A stretch of 64,000 nt of DNA from Eretmocerus hayati (taxonomy: Eukaryota > Arthropoda > Insecta > Hymenoptera > Aphelinidae), in the NCBI GenBank assembly GCA_029851415.1, contig CM056741.1:83280282-83344281 (forward strand), written 5' to 3'. Made by a program: the position numbers and the translations under genes. Under the pieces are notes generated by a model. It searched no databases. It had not been told where the DNA came from and saw only the letters and a list, made by a program, of their open reading frames with translations. Below, in pieces: positions 10,223 through 20,469 of the stretch. Positions within the stretch are counted from its first letter, which is position 1. Each line of letters begins with the position of its first letter.

Positions 10223-13200
10223 CTAGGCAGTCAGGGTTTGATTAATTACAAACTGTCTAGGATTCAGAGAAGGAATTCGAGGACTTTCTATACTCACAGC
10301 GCTCATCTGTGGCTGCGATTGTTGCTGTTGTTGTTGAGATTGTGGTCCCGACACTTCGAACGGTAAGACCAGATTCAGTAGCAGGTATCGCACAGTAGGG
10401 AATATAGAACACTCTTGTGAGCTAGCACCATACTCAGCGAATCGTTTCAATTGTACAGAGATCATCGTCAGCACGGAACCAGGTGGAGCATCACGCTCGT
10501 TAGCAAGTTGCGTCAAATTTGAACGAACGTCATAAATCAAGGGGAGTACCAAAGGTAAGGAGTCGTCATCCCTAGAGCCACAATGCGTACCTGCCCGTGT
10601 AACTTGCAGGTAGAAAAGTATTTTCAGTTTATGCTGCATTATTGCCGGCATGCCACAAGGCACGATGGGTATAGCAGATGGAGGTACACGCAAGCATAAT
10701 TGAGCAGTCCACTTGAATTGCTGTTGTTGCGCTAAGCCCGATATCAATTCCAATCGGATAAGCTGTACAAAATCTTTGAGAACATTGAGTGGCAATGATA
10801 AAATGTGAATGAACCCGAGTAAGTTATTCGGCTTGTAAGGGGAGGAAACGACTCGGCTCTCGAAGAAACGTTCGAGTAATTGTAATTCTTCTGTGTTCCA
10901 ATGTTTTGCAGATTCTAGAGCACTTGGTTGAATCTTGATCAGTAAAGTTTGCATATGTTGAGTGTTGAACGACACACGGCACTGGAATAAGTCTGTTTTA
11001 AAGTGAATTACTCCAGGTTCTGCTCCATCCAGCGGGCTCAAACCTTCTCCGGTTTGGATGAATCGTTGCAATTGACGACGCATGAATGCGCAACCGAGGA
11101 AACGCTCCAAAGGTGATAGATTTGACGAACCTGTCAGAATCGATGTTTGTTTTGTTCGTGAACAAATGAGATCCAGAGCTTCATATGTTAAAATAATAGG
11201 TATCGCACCAGCCCACGAGCGCTGCGGTAAAATACGCATTGAAGAGCTATACGGAGAACCTCCACTTTGTTGTAATTCAGGACAACCGCTGGGATTGACA
11301 CATCCTGATGGTTGTGGACTATGAATAGCAGAGATGTGACTACCGATAGGACTCTGACCAGGGCGTGCAGGGGAAGGGCGTGAGATACTAGGTGAGCCCG
11401 TCCAATTGGATGTTGCGGGTGAAGCCATACTTTGTGATGAAGGAAACGGACTATTATCCAAGTTCATATGACTCGTTGATGGCAGCTGTTGCTGTTGTAA
11501 GAATGATCCACTAGTTGCGGATGACTGACCAAGTACGTTACTAGTAGTTGGACCAGGAGATGATGTCGCCATAAGTCCCGCAGGACTAGGAACATGCATC
11601 TGACTCAGCGGACTCGTTACCAAACCTGAGTTCGGTGACGGATGTGGTAAAACGTTGGGTGTACTCGATGCTAATGATGTTGGAGAAGCTAAATTGAGTG
11701 CCATTCCCGGGCTGTTACTGTAGTTTTGCTGTTGCTGGCTCCCTTGAGTCTGTGTGTTCGAAGCTGCCGTGACAGTGTGGGGACTTGCAGGTGTGTTAGG
11801 GTTACTACCTGACGGGGGAGTGAGGGGTGGATGGAAACGAGCAGAATCACGAGTTTGCAATGCAGGTGATTGGGCTCCGCCACGACTGCTATGTTGAGAT
11901 GGAAAATTTCCAATGCTGCCGCTCAGACTGCCCGCAACCCCATTGCTCTCACTGGCAGTATCTACAGCTAAGGGTGATGGTGGATTATCATCCTCTGACT
12001 GTGAGCGCTTTCGATGCACGACGGTTTTATCTGCATATTGTGACAAAAATGTGCTTAATCCTTGGATAGGAGTGAAACCTTCGACTACGAAGCTATGATC
12101 AAAACGACTGTACGCTCCATCTCGCAAACTCACCATTCCATGACCCCGTAAGCACACCTCGAGGCAATATAGATTTTGATACGTCACTCGCACGATGTTC
12201 ATACATTGAGGTAAGAGAATAAAATCTGAAATCGGCACTTGGGCTCTTTTTTCATATAAGCCGAGTTGAACACTTCTTGACAACCTACATAAGGATGTTA
12301 CGGGCTGCAACGTTTCATTCAAGATGTGCATAATCTGAGCGAGGTTCTTGTTTTTATTTAGAGCTGACTCCAGCTGTTCCTTCAGAATAGAATGAGAGTT
12401 TTGCTCTGATCCTGTAATGCTGTTGCAAAAGTAGAGTCGGAAAGCGTCATATCTACTATCCCATTGAACCGTTACATTCGCTCTTCTCGATGGTCCGTAT
12501 AGCACCATCAATTTATTATAATCATAAGACTTTACACTTACAAAGTTATGGAGAGTATCTTCCTCTGATCTATAGTTCTCAGAGAAATCGTGTACGAGTC
12601 CATAGAGATGAACAATCTTTACCCAGTCTCTGAGGAATGAATCAACCATCTGCGGGATAGTATCTGTAGTACCCATATCATACTGGAAATGAACTGGTCT
12701 TCGCAAGCCTTGTTCTTTGGGATGAAGGCTAGCAACAGGGCTACCATAGAAAACAAACTCAACTAACCACGTCCTTCCTGACCCTTTACCATGGATTCTG
12801 ATCGCGACACTCAGTAAACGTTTCAGAAGGGCGTTCCATGCAACTTTTGAGATTGAGCCGGCTGAGGATGACGGCAAATGGACAAGTTTAAGAACAAGCG
12901 CCGTTGCATTAGCCTCAATCTGCAAACCTTGGTGAGCTATACCTCGCTTCGTCAGTTCTTGAGCAAGCATGACAAATGGTATTTGCTCATCACAGAGTGC
13001 AACAACATGAGCTAATTCTGGGATGAAGTAGGCAGGGGATTTTGGTTTTTTACTTTGCGATGAGTGATTTGGATCTCTTGAGTTTCCTGTTCTCCGCTTC
13101 TTGTTCAATCTCTCCAATAAGTCTGATACGGGATGAAGATCTGTATCATTGCTGTCAGCGTCAATATTCGTGTATGACCCATGGGTGACAACGAATGAGT

Positions 13201-14938
13201 CAAATTCTATGTAACTCTCGAACTTCAAGGTGCTCGATGTTTTATTATCAATGCCATCATCGCTGATATCGGAATCAATCGTACAAGCCTTGACAGAACA
13301 GAGGTGGAAAGTGTATTGTATTTCACGAGGTAAGGTAGGATTTTCTTTGAATGATGCAATAAGAACGACGAGAGGGTGCTTATGAAACTTGATGAAGAGA
13401 ATATTTGAACTAGTCGATTTGATGAAGTGCTCTGGCGGGAGCAATAGCGGTAAACTTCCATGACAAGTTGCAGGTAGATGTTGTAGAGTTTTTGCACAAC
13501 GTTTTTTGATGATCCAATACCTCAGCTTGGAAACTAATCCAGGCAATTTAGAACGATCTTCGTTCAAAGCCAAATTCATCTCTCGGATAAGAGGAGTATT
13601 GTATTGCGGGATATGACACTGTAACATTCCTGTATGAGTATCGACAGCGATTAGGAGCAATTCAGCTCTGAGACAAGGCTGCAGGATAGGTACAGATAGT
13701 ATTGCCGGTGAACCAGCAGTGGTACATTCAATTCCTTTAAATATATTCTGTAGTTCTTGTTTCAAATCAGAAAGGCGATTCTTTGTTCTCACGTAAATCG
13801 CATGAACTAGTAGATACTCCATGGATAGTTGATTACATGCCAGACGAAGATCTGAAGAATCACAGTCTTTGTGAGATAAAGAAGGTGTATGACATATAAC
13901 AAGAGGATTCGCTGGAGTCTTTTCATCGACCGAGATGTCTAGTTTATACCCAAGCTCGGATCCAGAATCTCTATTGGACAATTCTCTCCAATATGAAATG
14001 CACAACCCATGCCCCGGTGCATACTTATCGATGCGAATGAAGTCGTTGAGGCGATCTCTGATCAACCGCAGAGCCTGTGAGTATAATACTTCTAATTGTA
14101 GTGATTGGCAAAAAGAATGTAGAACATGATAGACTTCCAAGAGAGGATCGCAGCTGTCCAAAATTCGTGCCTGTGCAATTTGGAGGATATAATTTGTTTG
14201 CAAATTGTGAACCAATGGTCGTCCATCGCCAGTTTCTCGATCACTAACAAGAATGGAAAGATCCAGTATACGCCAAGGAAGGTCAAAACCATCACCCATG
14301 ACTGTGAGCGAGACATTGAATTCTTGTTCGATTTTGAATGTGACTTGGCCTGAATCGATCTCGAAATTCTTCATTTGAGGCAGGAGATTCCTCGTAACAA
14401 GCCTGTGCTGAATAACTCGATTCAACTTTTGAAGAGTGTCTCTTTTTTCAATCGTGCTTATGGGACCAGGAGGGACTATCCTCTCACGGATGCATGAGGG
14501 AAGTTTGTTATACGTTCCCGATGTTAAGACCTCAATCGCAGCTGGCAAGTGGAAGTTCGGGAGTCTAGCGTGAACCAAAGTTTCACGAGCCATTCTGGAC
14601 AAAATATCGGCTGTGTCGATGAATAGGAGAGATTGTTTGTCAAGGAAGGCCATTATATGAGCAGACTTCTCCACTTTAGTAGCACTACTAGCCCATTTTA
14701 CCAATGCAAGCAATCGAATGAACAATTGTCGAGTTCGCGCAGAGAAATTATAAATCTCAACCTTGCGCTCCATGTCTGTTTTCCTAGGTAACAGTTCTGC
14801 GAGTACTGTGATTTCATGGTATGTTCTTTGGATTATGAAGTCCATGAGCAGCCCTAATGAAATGGAACCACCTCTACTTCCTTCGTGAGCTAAATTGTTT
14901 GCAGAAGTGTGATGCCCTTCCAACGGTACTGGAGCCAT
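10223..14938 (-). CDS. MED14: Mediator complex subunit 14
   Basis: MED14 is the backbone subunit of Mediator. It joins head, middle and tail modules and carries signals from transcription factors to RNA polymerase II in the nucleus. The protein (1571 aa from MAPVPLEG) follows metazoan MED14 from end to end: the N-terminal block with RTYHEITVLAELLPRK and TRQLFIRLLALVKWA, then HARLPNFHLP and CIRERI.PP; a basic KKRR...KKPK patch near residues 605-635; NMYC-like NLYCLEVCLRG; a Q/S/P-rich linker at about 980-1235; LPQRSWAGAIP and LERFLG; and KRFAEYG near the end, then poly-Q. Human MED14 is about 1450 aa, so the linker is long. No intron interrupts the frame, which is unusual. The ATG at 14938 has a strong ACCATGG context. 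An in-frame ATG at 15019 lies beyond a 3' splice site at 14985 and is probably intronic. Confidence 0.96.
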   Translation of the reverse strand: MAPVPLEGHHTSANNLAHEGSRGGSISLGLLMDFIIQRTYHEITVLAELLPRKTDMERKVEIYNFSARTRQLFIRLLALVKWASSATKVEKSAHIMAFLDKQSLLFIDTADILSRMARETLVHARLPNFHLPAAIEVLTSGTYNKLPSCIRERIVPPGPISTIEKRDTLQKLNRVIQHRLVTRNLLPQMKNFEIDSGQVTFKIEQEFNVSLTVMGDGFDLPWRILDLSILVSDRETGDGRPLVHNLQTNYILQIAQARILDSCDPLLEVYHVLHSFCQSLQLEVLYSQALRLIRDRLNDFIRIDKYAPGHGLCISYWRELSNRDSGSELGYKLDISVDEKTPANPLVICHTPSLSHKDCDSSDLRLACNQLSMEYLLVHAIYVRTKNRLSDLKQELQNIFKGIECTTAGSPAILSVPILQPCLRAELLLIAVDTHTGMLQCHIPQYNTPLIREMNLALNEDRSKLPGLVSKLRYWIIKKRCAKTLQHLPATCHGSLPLLLPPEHFIKSTSSNILFIKFHKHPLVVLIASFKENPTLPREIQYTFHLCSVKACTIDSDISDDGIDNKTSSTLKFESYIEFDSFVVTHGSYTNIDADSNDTDLHPVSDLLERLNKKRRTGNSRDPNHSSQSKKPKSPAYFIPELAHVVALCDEQIPFVMLAQELTKRGIAHQGLQIEANATALVLKLVHLPSSSAGSISKVAWNALLKRLLSVAIRIHGKGSGRTWLVEFVFYGSPVASLHPKEQGLRRPVHFQYDMGTTDTIPQMVDSFLRDWVKIVHLYGLVHDFSENYRSEEDTLHNFVSVKSYDYNKLMVLYGPSRRANVTVQWDSRYDAFRLYFCNSITGSEQNSHSILKEQLESALNKNKNLAQIMHILNETLQPVTSLCRLSRSVQLGLYEKRAQVPISDFILLPQCMNIVRVTYQNLYCLEVCLRGHGMVSLRDGAYSRFDHSFVVEGFTPIQGLSTFLSQYADKTVVHRKRSQSEDDNPPSPLAVDTASESNGVAGSLSGSIGNFPSQHSSRGGAQSPALQTRDSARFHPPLTPPSGSNPNTPASPHTVTAASNTQTQGSQQQQNYSNSPGMALNLASPTSLASSTPNVLPHPSPNSGLVTSPLSQMHVPSPAGLMATSSPGPTTSNVLGQSSATSGSFLQQQQLPSTSHMNLDNSPFPSSQSMASPATSNWTGSPSISRPSPARPGQSPIGSHISAIHSPQPSGCVNPSGCPELQQSGGSPYSSSMRILPQRSWAGAIPIILTYEALDLICSRTKQTSILTGSSNLSPLERFLGCAFMRRQLQRFIQTGEGLSPLDGAEPGVIHFKTDLFQCRVSFNTQHMQTLLIKIQPSALESAKHWNTEELQLLERFFESRVVSSPYKPNNLLGFIHILSLPLNVLKDFVQLIRLELISGLAQQQQFKWTAQLCLRVPPSAIPIVPCGMPAIMQHKLKILFYLQVTRAGTHCGSRDDDSLPLVLPLIYDVRSNLTQLANERDAPPGSVLTMISVQLKRFAEYGASSQECSIFPTVRYLLLNLVLPFEVSGPQSQQQQQQSQPQMSAVSIESPRIPSLNPRQFVINQTLTA

Positions 14939-14982
14939 GGTGATGACAGTTGAAGGAAGATTCTCCCATTTACATCCAGCAT

Positions 14983-15002
14983 ATCTGTAGAGAAAATGAA
15001 TA
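14983..15002 (-). promoter_or_regulatory. 3' splice site of a 5'-UTR intron of MED14
   Basis: On the minus strand TTCATTTTCTCTACAG precedes ATATGCTGG, giving a pyrimidine tract plus AG 47 bases before the MED14 start codon. It implies a non-coding first exon further upstream. I could not place the matching donor. Confidence 0.55.
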
Positions 15003-15019
15003 CATCTCAACATAACCAA

Positions 15020-15700
15020 TGATAGTAATCACTCAATGCAATGATATGATTCCGAATGAGGTAGCTACTCTCGCAGAGAGATCCTTGTGGTAAGATTAAG
15101 GATCGACTGAGATCATGTTTGAGCGGAGTCAGATGAGTTGGGATGGGAGATATATTTGAAATGACGCTCAAATGTGAAGAGCCAACAATAATTCGTCAAG
15201 ATTCCTACATTGTTCAGAAAAAAATTCGATATGAGACCGGGAAGTGGAAAAATACCCCAGCCTGCGCTGATCTGCGTGCAGTTCTCCACCACCCGGCAAA
15301 ACATTTGACTCCATATTGCTTACATGTGATCATCCCGGAAGAATCAAAATAGTCTTCGAAACGAATTTGTCACCGCAAAATGAAGATGGAATCGAAAGTA
15401 GCGCCGTGGCCAAGATACACGGTTATTCCTATATGACTCAGAGAATAGTCATCCCGTCAGGGAATATGGATTGTAACTCTTTTGAGGGCTTCTCGAGATC
15501 TATAGAAAGATTCTCTGAGGATTCTCCGTATGATACATCGATCCCAAGGAACACGATTAGTCAGAATTCCTTGGACTTCGGAATAGTTTGATTATACATC
15601 ATAATTAAAACTAGCGGCTATCGCCTCTTTTGCTACTACTTGTTCGGCTTGTAGATGTTTCTAATGAATTATGAGACCATGAAATGCCTCTCTAATTCGA
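15020..15700. other. MED14 upstream region, no second gene proven
   Basis: The MED14 promoter and first exon should lie here. Two short plus-strand frames (15143-15352 and 15316-15591) show no known motif. Near 15610 an ACTAGCG...TTGTTCGGCT block resembles sequences at 53540 and 57117. Confidence 0.35.
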
Positions 15701-15879
15701 GAAATATTCGTGGGGAGTTTGAATTATGATGAAATAATGATACAGAAAAGGAATTCTTATCGCTATTCAGGGAGTGTCGAGGAACTCATTTCATCATTTA
15801 GTACAAATGAATATTCATTGTTGAATCTTCCATCTAGAACGACAGCAAATAGCTCCTTTTGTCGTTCCCACTCCAACTT

Positions 15880-16020
15880 CCACTATCGCTTGCGCTCACA
15901 CTCCAGTTATCCATCCCATTCCATCCCGTCTCATCCCGTCCCATTCTCCTCCAGTGATCCTTCCCATCCTAACCCATCCCATACGTCCGCCCATTCATTC
16001 ATCTATCCGACTCGACCCGT
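15880..16020 (+). repeat. Degenerate CATCC-type simple repeat
   Basis: The stretch consists of variants of CCATCCCATTC and ATCCCGTC. The small frames in it are by-products of the repeat. Confidence 0.7.
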
Positions 16021-16034
16021 CTCGTCCGTCCGTC

Positions 16035-16165
16035 ACTTATGATCACGTATACGATCGCGTATACGATCTCGCACGCGATTGCGTATGCGATCTCTTTTGC
16101 GATCACGTATTTGAGCACATATGTAAATCACACTCACGATCGCGTACGCGATCGCATACGATTCC
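16035..16165. repeat. Self-complementary CGATCGCGTATA array
   Basis: Variants of TACGATCGCG and TATACGATCTCG recur with 10-12 bp period. Because the unit is its own reverse complement, the array can fold into many hairpins. Confidence 0.75.
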
Positions 16166-16167
16166 GT

Positions 16168-16550
16168 ATACGGTATCGCATGTGGAGAAAAAGATTATGG
16201 AATTCAGCGTGGGAGAACTAGAGATAGTTTTTGCTGAATTAGACACGTCAACAAAGTTCTCCTGCAAGAATTGAGGGTTGAAATTGACAGATTTTGCGTG
16301 CGAAACTGTTAGTGAATATAGTCATTGAGGGATAGTGTGCTACACTTACGACCGCGTCTGCGGTATCACACGATATCGCATGTGGAGGAGGAAAATATGA
16401 AATTCAGCGAGATTCAGGGAGATCTAAGAGAAGATTCAGCTGAGATCAAAACATCAAAGAGGCTTCCCTGCAAGAATTGAAGGTGGGATCTGATAATGTT
16501 ACGTGCGGGATATTCGAAAGATATGGTTATTGAGGAATGGTGTCGGAATG
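16168..16550 (+). repeat. Tandem duplication, about 205-bp unit x2
   Basis: TATCGCATGTGGAG starts both units (16168 and 16372). Shared blocks include ATTCAGCG, CCTGCAAGAATTGA and TATTGAGG or CATTGAGG followed by GATAGTGTG or AATGGTGTC. Confidence 0.75.
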
Positions 16551-16748
16551 ATCGCGATTGGGTCAAAAAACCTGCAACTTGATTCGAATAGACGTTCCAG
16601 GCGGTATAAATACAGAGATCAGAAGGGCTAGGCAGTAGGAGTATGAATTTCCCCGACAGAATGACGGGAGATTCGGTAGCCACTGCAACTGACAGAAAGA
16701 TCTCCATGTATAAATGAGGGAAAAATTTCCGAACAATTTGCGATGAAT

Positions 16749-16908
16749 GACTAGTCACTTCCTGTGATAAATGAAATTTCCTTTACCAAAATGACACATT
16801 GTATAATATTTATATGTTCATTATGACCGTTATATGTATTTCATGTGACTGTATTTTCACTTATGCCTCCGGGCGAATAAAAGGAATCGATCAATCAAAT
16901 CAATCAAT
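16749..16908 (+). mobile_element. LINE 3' tail fragment (tail T1)
   Basis: GACTAGTCAC, a 5-base loop, GTGAT and CTTTACCAAAA are shared with the 3' UTRs of LINE A at 27793 and 45322 and with 35410. The fragment ends in the small hairpin GCCTCCGGGC at 16865-16874, then GAATAAAA and (ATCA)n. The rest of this LINE is missing, or hidden in the repeats upstream. Confidence 0.75.
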
Positions 16909-16926
16909 CTCTCTCTCTTTTTTTTC
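16909..16926 (+). repeat. (TC)n-T9 tract at LINE junction
   Basis: (TC)5 followed by nine T separates the LINE tail from the 3' end of R1-like copy B1. Read on the minus strand it is the poly(A) tail of B1 running into (GA)n. Confidence 0.85.
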
Positions 16927-18323
16927 AGGTGGTTGTACGACGAACAACGCTGCGACGTTCTGCCGGGGAGCAACCCTGCTGCTTCTCCGGGTTGGTGAGG
17001 TGTCGGTCAATATGGCTTGTCCGTGCCCCCCCCCCCCAATAGTACCGGGCTGGGATCCGCATCGATACGGCCACCCCTTCCCGTTAAAACCTTCTCTTTC
17101 TTCTCCGTTGGCATCGGCCATTGGACAAGGAAGAGATCAAGCAAACTTACCAATCCGGCCCCGGGACCGCGTGAGCATTACTTCAGGACCGGAGGCGTCT
17201 CGCGCTCTAGATCGAGCGGCTCTTTCTTCAGGACTCGCAGCTCTTGTTCCTCCTTCCTTGGTCTTCTCCCTGCTCTTCATTCTTCTTTCTCCGATCTTCT
17301 CTATTTTCTCTTATTTCTTCTTTCTTCCCTCTTCAGAGCATCATGTTCCTCCTGGAACAATTGGGACCTCTTCTATTTCAATTGTTAGACTTACTGTATT
17401 TCGCCGGCTTCGAGGTGACTCACTCCCTTCTCTTTATCCTTCTTTCGAGTCATCATCAGCTTGATGTAGCCAGTGACTCGATCCCATTTCTCCTGGTTGT
17501 GGAGCAAGTGAAAGACAAGGTTCTCAGATGTAAGTTGAGCACCCAGCCATTCATCAAGCTCAGCGCGCTCTCTCCGGGTGTCACTGCACTTCAACAGGGC
17601 ATGTTCAGCATCATCCCAGTCGTCCCCGCATGACTGGCATACTGGGGGTCGTCCTCTTCTTGAACGTGGTTAGATAGGAACGGAAGCAGCGATGATCGCT
17701 CAGTGCTTGAGTCGTCCAGTAGTCCATCTCTCCGTGGGCACGTTCCGCCCACTTGGCTACGTTACGGATCAACCAGTGCGTCCATCTGCGATTCGCAAAT
17801 GGCGAATACCACTCAGTTCGCCACTGTTCGAGGGTGGTCTTCTTCTCGTTGTCGCGGATGATTTCCTTCATCGTCGGAGTGAGTACTCGTTCGGCTCCGA
17901 TCACTTTCTGGCGGTCCCAGATCCTCACTCGCTCCGCGACGAGCAAGTAGATGGGCGGTGTACTCGCCAATACGTAAGCCGCATCTCCTGACACGGTGCG
18001 ATAGGCACGGATACTTCTCAGAGCTGCTCTCCGGTGACCGGGCCCATCCTCTTCTCGATGACGGCCTTCTCTACTCTCTTCCCCCGCACGGGTGCACCGT
18101 AGAGCATGATGGAAGCGCTCACGGTGTTGAGCAGTTTACGCCTCTTCTGTTGCGGTCCTCCGATGTTCGGCATCAGTCGCTGGAGAGCCGCTCCGACCCT
18201 GCTTGCCTTCTGCGCGGCTTCTTGGGTGTGTTTCTCGAACGACCACTTGTCGTCGAGCCATACACCCAGATATTTCAGCTCTGTCTTGCGTGGTATCTCT
18301 TGCCCGTTGATGTAAAAATGGTT
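16927..18323 (-). mobile_element. R1-like LINE, copy B1, 5'-truncated
   Basis: This is the most diverged of three related minus-strand copies. It holds the 3' UTR and the C-terminal part of ORF2 (HWLIRNVAKWAERAHGEMDYW, then the finger region), broken into frames at 17391-17594, 17611-17994 and 18136-18372. A run of 14 C interrupts the UTR at 17027. Homology with copy B3 stops at GTTGATGTAAAAATGG near 18323. Confidence 0.85.
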
Positions 18324-18348
18324 GCCCGTTGATTTTTTTTCTTTTTAA

Positions 18349-18729
18349 GGGCATGCGGTAGCCGCGCAGCACGGCTGTAAATTTTCATTTAACACTCATG
18401 TGGACATTTTAATGGTACAAAGTTTGATATGAGTTGGCTAGTTATTGTTAAGGTCCGATTTATTCTCGACAACTCAACGTTCACCCCAAATCATTAGATT
18501 ATTGCAGGATAGTGGACACCACTGGGCGTTTGGCACATCCTAACCTATAGAATACACACATTTTTGTTCCCATTTCCTTCGAACCATCTTGCGATTTGGG
18601 TTAAACAACGAGAAGACGCATGCAAATTAGGTGATAAGAAATGTGCGTCTTCTCGTCGTTTAACCCAAATCGCAAGAGAATTCGAGGGGAATGGGAACAA
18701 AATTTAGCTGGCACGGCTACCCCATGCCC
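18349..18729. mobile_element. TTAA-flanked hairpin MITE
   Basis: TTAA lies at both edges (18345-18348 and 18730-18733). The terminal inverted repeats are GGGCATGCGGTAGCCG and CGGCTACCCCATGCCC. A second, almost perfect 55-bp stem (18560-18617 against 18640-18708, around TTGCGATTTGGGTTAAAC) fills the right half. The TTAA duplication points to the piggyBac superfamily, although ends beginning GGG are not the usual CCC. It sits exactly between B1 and B2 and encodes nothing. Confidence 0.75.
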
Positions 18730-18733
18730 TTAA

Positions 18734-20455
18734 GGTAGTTGTAGGGCTAATGCGCGGCGACGTACGAAGGAGAGGCACCGGTCAGCCGAACACGGCTGGC
18801 CAGCACCTCCCCAACAGTCCCGGGCTGGAATCCGCATCGATACGGCCATCCGAAACGGGTAAACCCTCTCTTCCTTCTCCGTTGGCGCCGGCCATTGGAC
18901 AAGGGAGAGAACCACCAACTTACCAATCCGGCAACGGCATCGCGTGAGCATTACTTCAGGGCCGGCGGCGTCTTGCGCTCAGGATCGAGCGTCTCTCTTC
19001 TCACGACTCGCAGGTGTTGTTTCTCCTTCGATCTTCTTCCATCTCTTCATTCTTCTTTGTTCTCTCATCTTTCTTCAATCTTCGATCTTCGATCTCCTCT
19101 CTACTCTCTTCCTTCTCCAGTGCAAAATGTTCCTCCCGTAAACATTTGGACCTCTTCTGTTTGAATCCGCAGACTCACTGTAATTCGCCTGCTTCGAGGT
19201 GCCTCACTTCCCTCTCTTCCTCCTGCTTACGGGTCATCACCAGCTTGATGTATCCGGTGACTCTATCCCATGTCTCCTGGTTGCGGAGCAAGTACGAGGC
19301 GAGATTCTCAGGCGTTAGTTGAGTACCAAGCCATCCATCTAACTCGGCGCGCTCTCTTCGGGTGTCGTTGCACGTGAACAGGGCATGTTCAGCGTCATCC
19401 CAGTTGTCCCAGCATGACTGACATGCTGGGGATCTCCTCTTCTTGAACCGGGTCAGATAGGCACCGAGGCAACCGTGGTCACTCAGAGCTTGCGTCGTCC
19501 AGTAATCTATCTCTCCGTGGGTGCGTTCCGCCCACTGGGCTCCGTCGCGGATCAGCCAATGCGCTCCATCTGCCATCTGCAAATGGCGAATCCCACTCAG
19601 TTTGCCACTGCTCAAGGGTGGTTTCCTTCTCGTTGTCGCGGATGATCTCCATCGATGGGGTGAGCACTCGTTCGGCTCCGATCGAACCACCGAACCGACC
19701 GTGCTCGCTTTCTGGGCGGCCTCCTGGATGTGCTTCTTGAACGACCAATTGTCGTCAAGCCATACGCCGAGGTATTTCAGCTCTGTCTTTCGTGGGATCT
19801 CTTGCCCGTTGATGTAAAAACGGGGTAAGTCAAACTTCTCGCGTCTTGTGACCACGATCGCTCCGAACTTCTTGACAGCAAGCTCCAGGAGCCTGCTGAT
19901 CATCCACTCGTAGACTCGGGCCAGCGCCTCGTTCGCGCGTCTGCCCAAGAGTTCCTCGTTGTCGGCTCAGACTATGAGTCCCGCGTCGTCCGCGAAAGCC
20001 ACGATTATCACTCTTTCTGGCAGTTCGATAGACAGTAAACTGGCGTACTGAATGTTCCAGTTGAATGGCCCGAAAACCGATCCCCGTCCAATTCCGGCGG
20101 ACAGTTCCCGGATCTCTTGTCCCTCATCGTTGTCGCACACGAGGGTCCTGTTCCGCAGATAGTCACTCGTGACGGCTAGTAGAAAGGGTGGCACTTTACC
20201 TGCTTGGGGCTCCTAGCTCGCGCAGTTGAACGCGTTCTCTATGTCCAACGCAATGATGGCACAGGATCCTCCTCTTCCTTGGTATGGATTCCCTACCGAC
20301 GCTTGAACCCGTTCTTGGACCTCCCCAATCGCGTGCACAGTGCTACGTCCCTTGCGGAACTCAAACTGCATTGGTGATAGCCCGCCGCTCTCTTCGTAGG
20401 CTTTCTCCACCCTGTTGAGCACCATCCTTTTGTACATTTTCCCGATACTGTCGAT
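18734..20455 (-). mobile_element. R1-like LINE, copy B2, 5'-truncated and internally deleted
   Basis: It aligns with B3 (29735-31740) from the 3' end to a point inside RT. The open piece at 19175-19948 keeps the late RT region (TELKYLGVWLDD) and the C-terminal finger C-x2-C-x9-H-x4-C (CQSCWDNWDDAEHALFTC). About 300 bp is deleted compared with B3, after QKAS. Earlier RT pieces at 19967-20194 and 20213-20455 contain AFADDAGLIV and IALDIENAF, separated by stops. Homology ends at CGATACTGTCGA, next to a (TC)n tract. Confidence 0.88.
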
Positions 20456-20469
20456 CTCTCTCTCACTTT
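20456..20469 (+). repeat. (TC)n tract at LINE junction
   Basis: TCTCTCTCTCAC separates the truncated 5' side of B2 (minus) from the 5' end of C1 (plus). Confidence 0.7.

Noticed and set aside
10223..14938. MED14 as a processed retrogene
   Set aside because: The frame is intact, no poly(A) tract or flanking duplication is visible, and a convincing 3' splice site precedes the start codon. I keep it as the normal gene.
16799..17464. 221-aa plus-strand frame
   Set aside because: It runs across a LINE tail, a (TC)n tract and the antisense of copy B1, with no domain.
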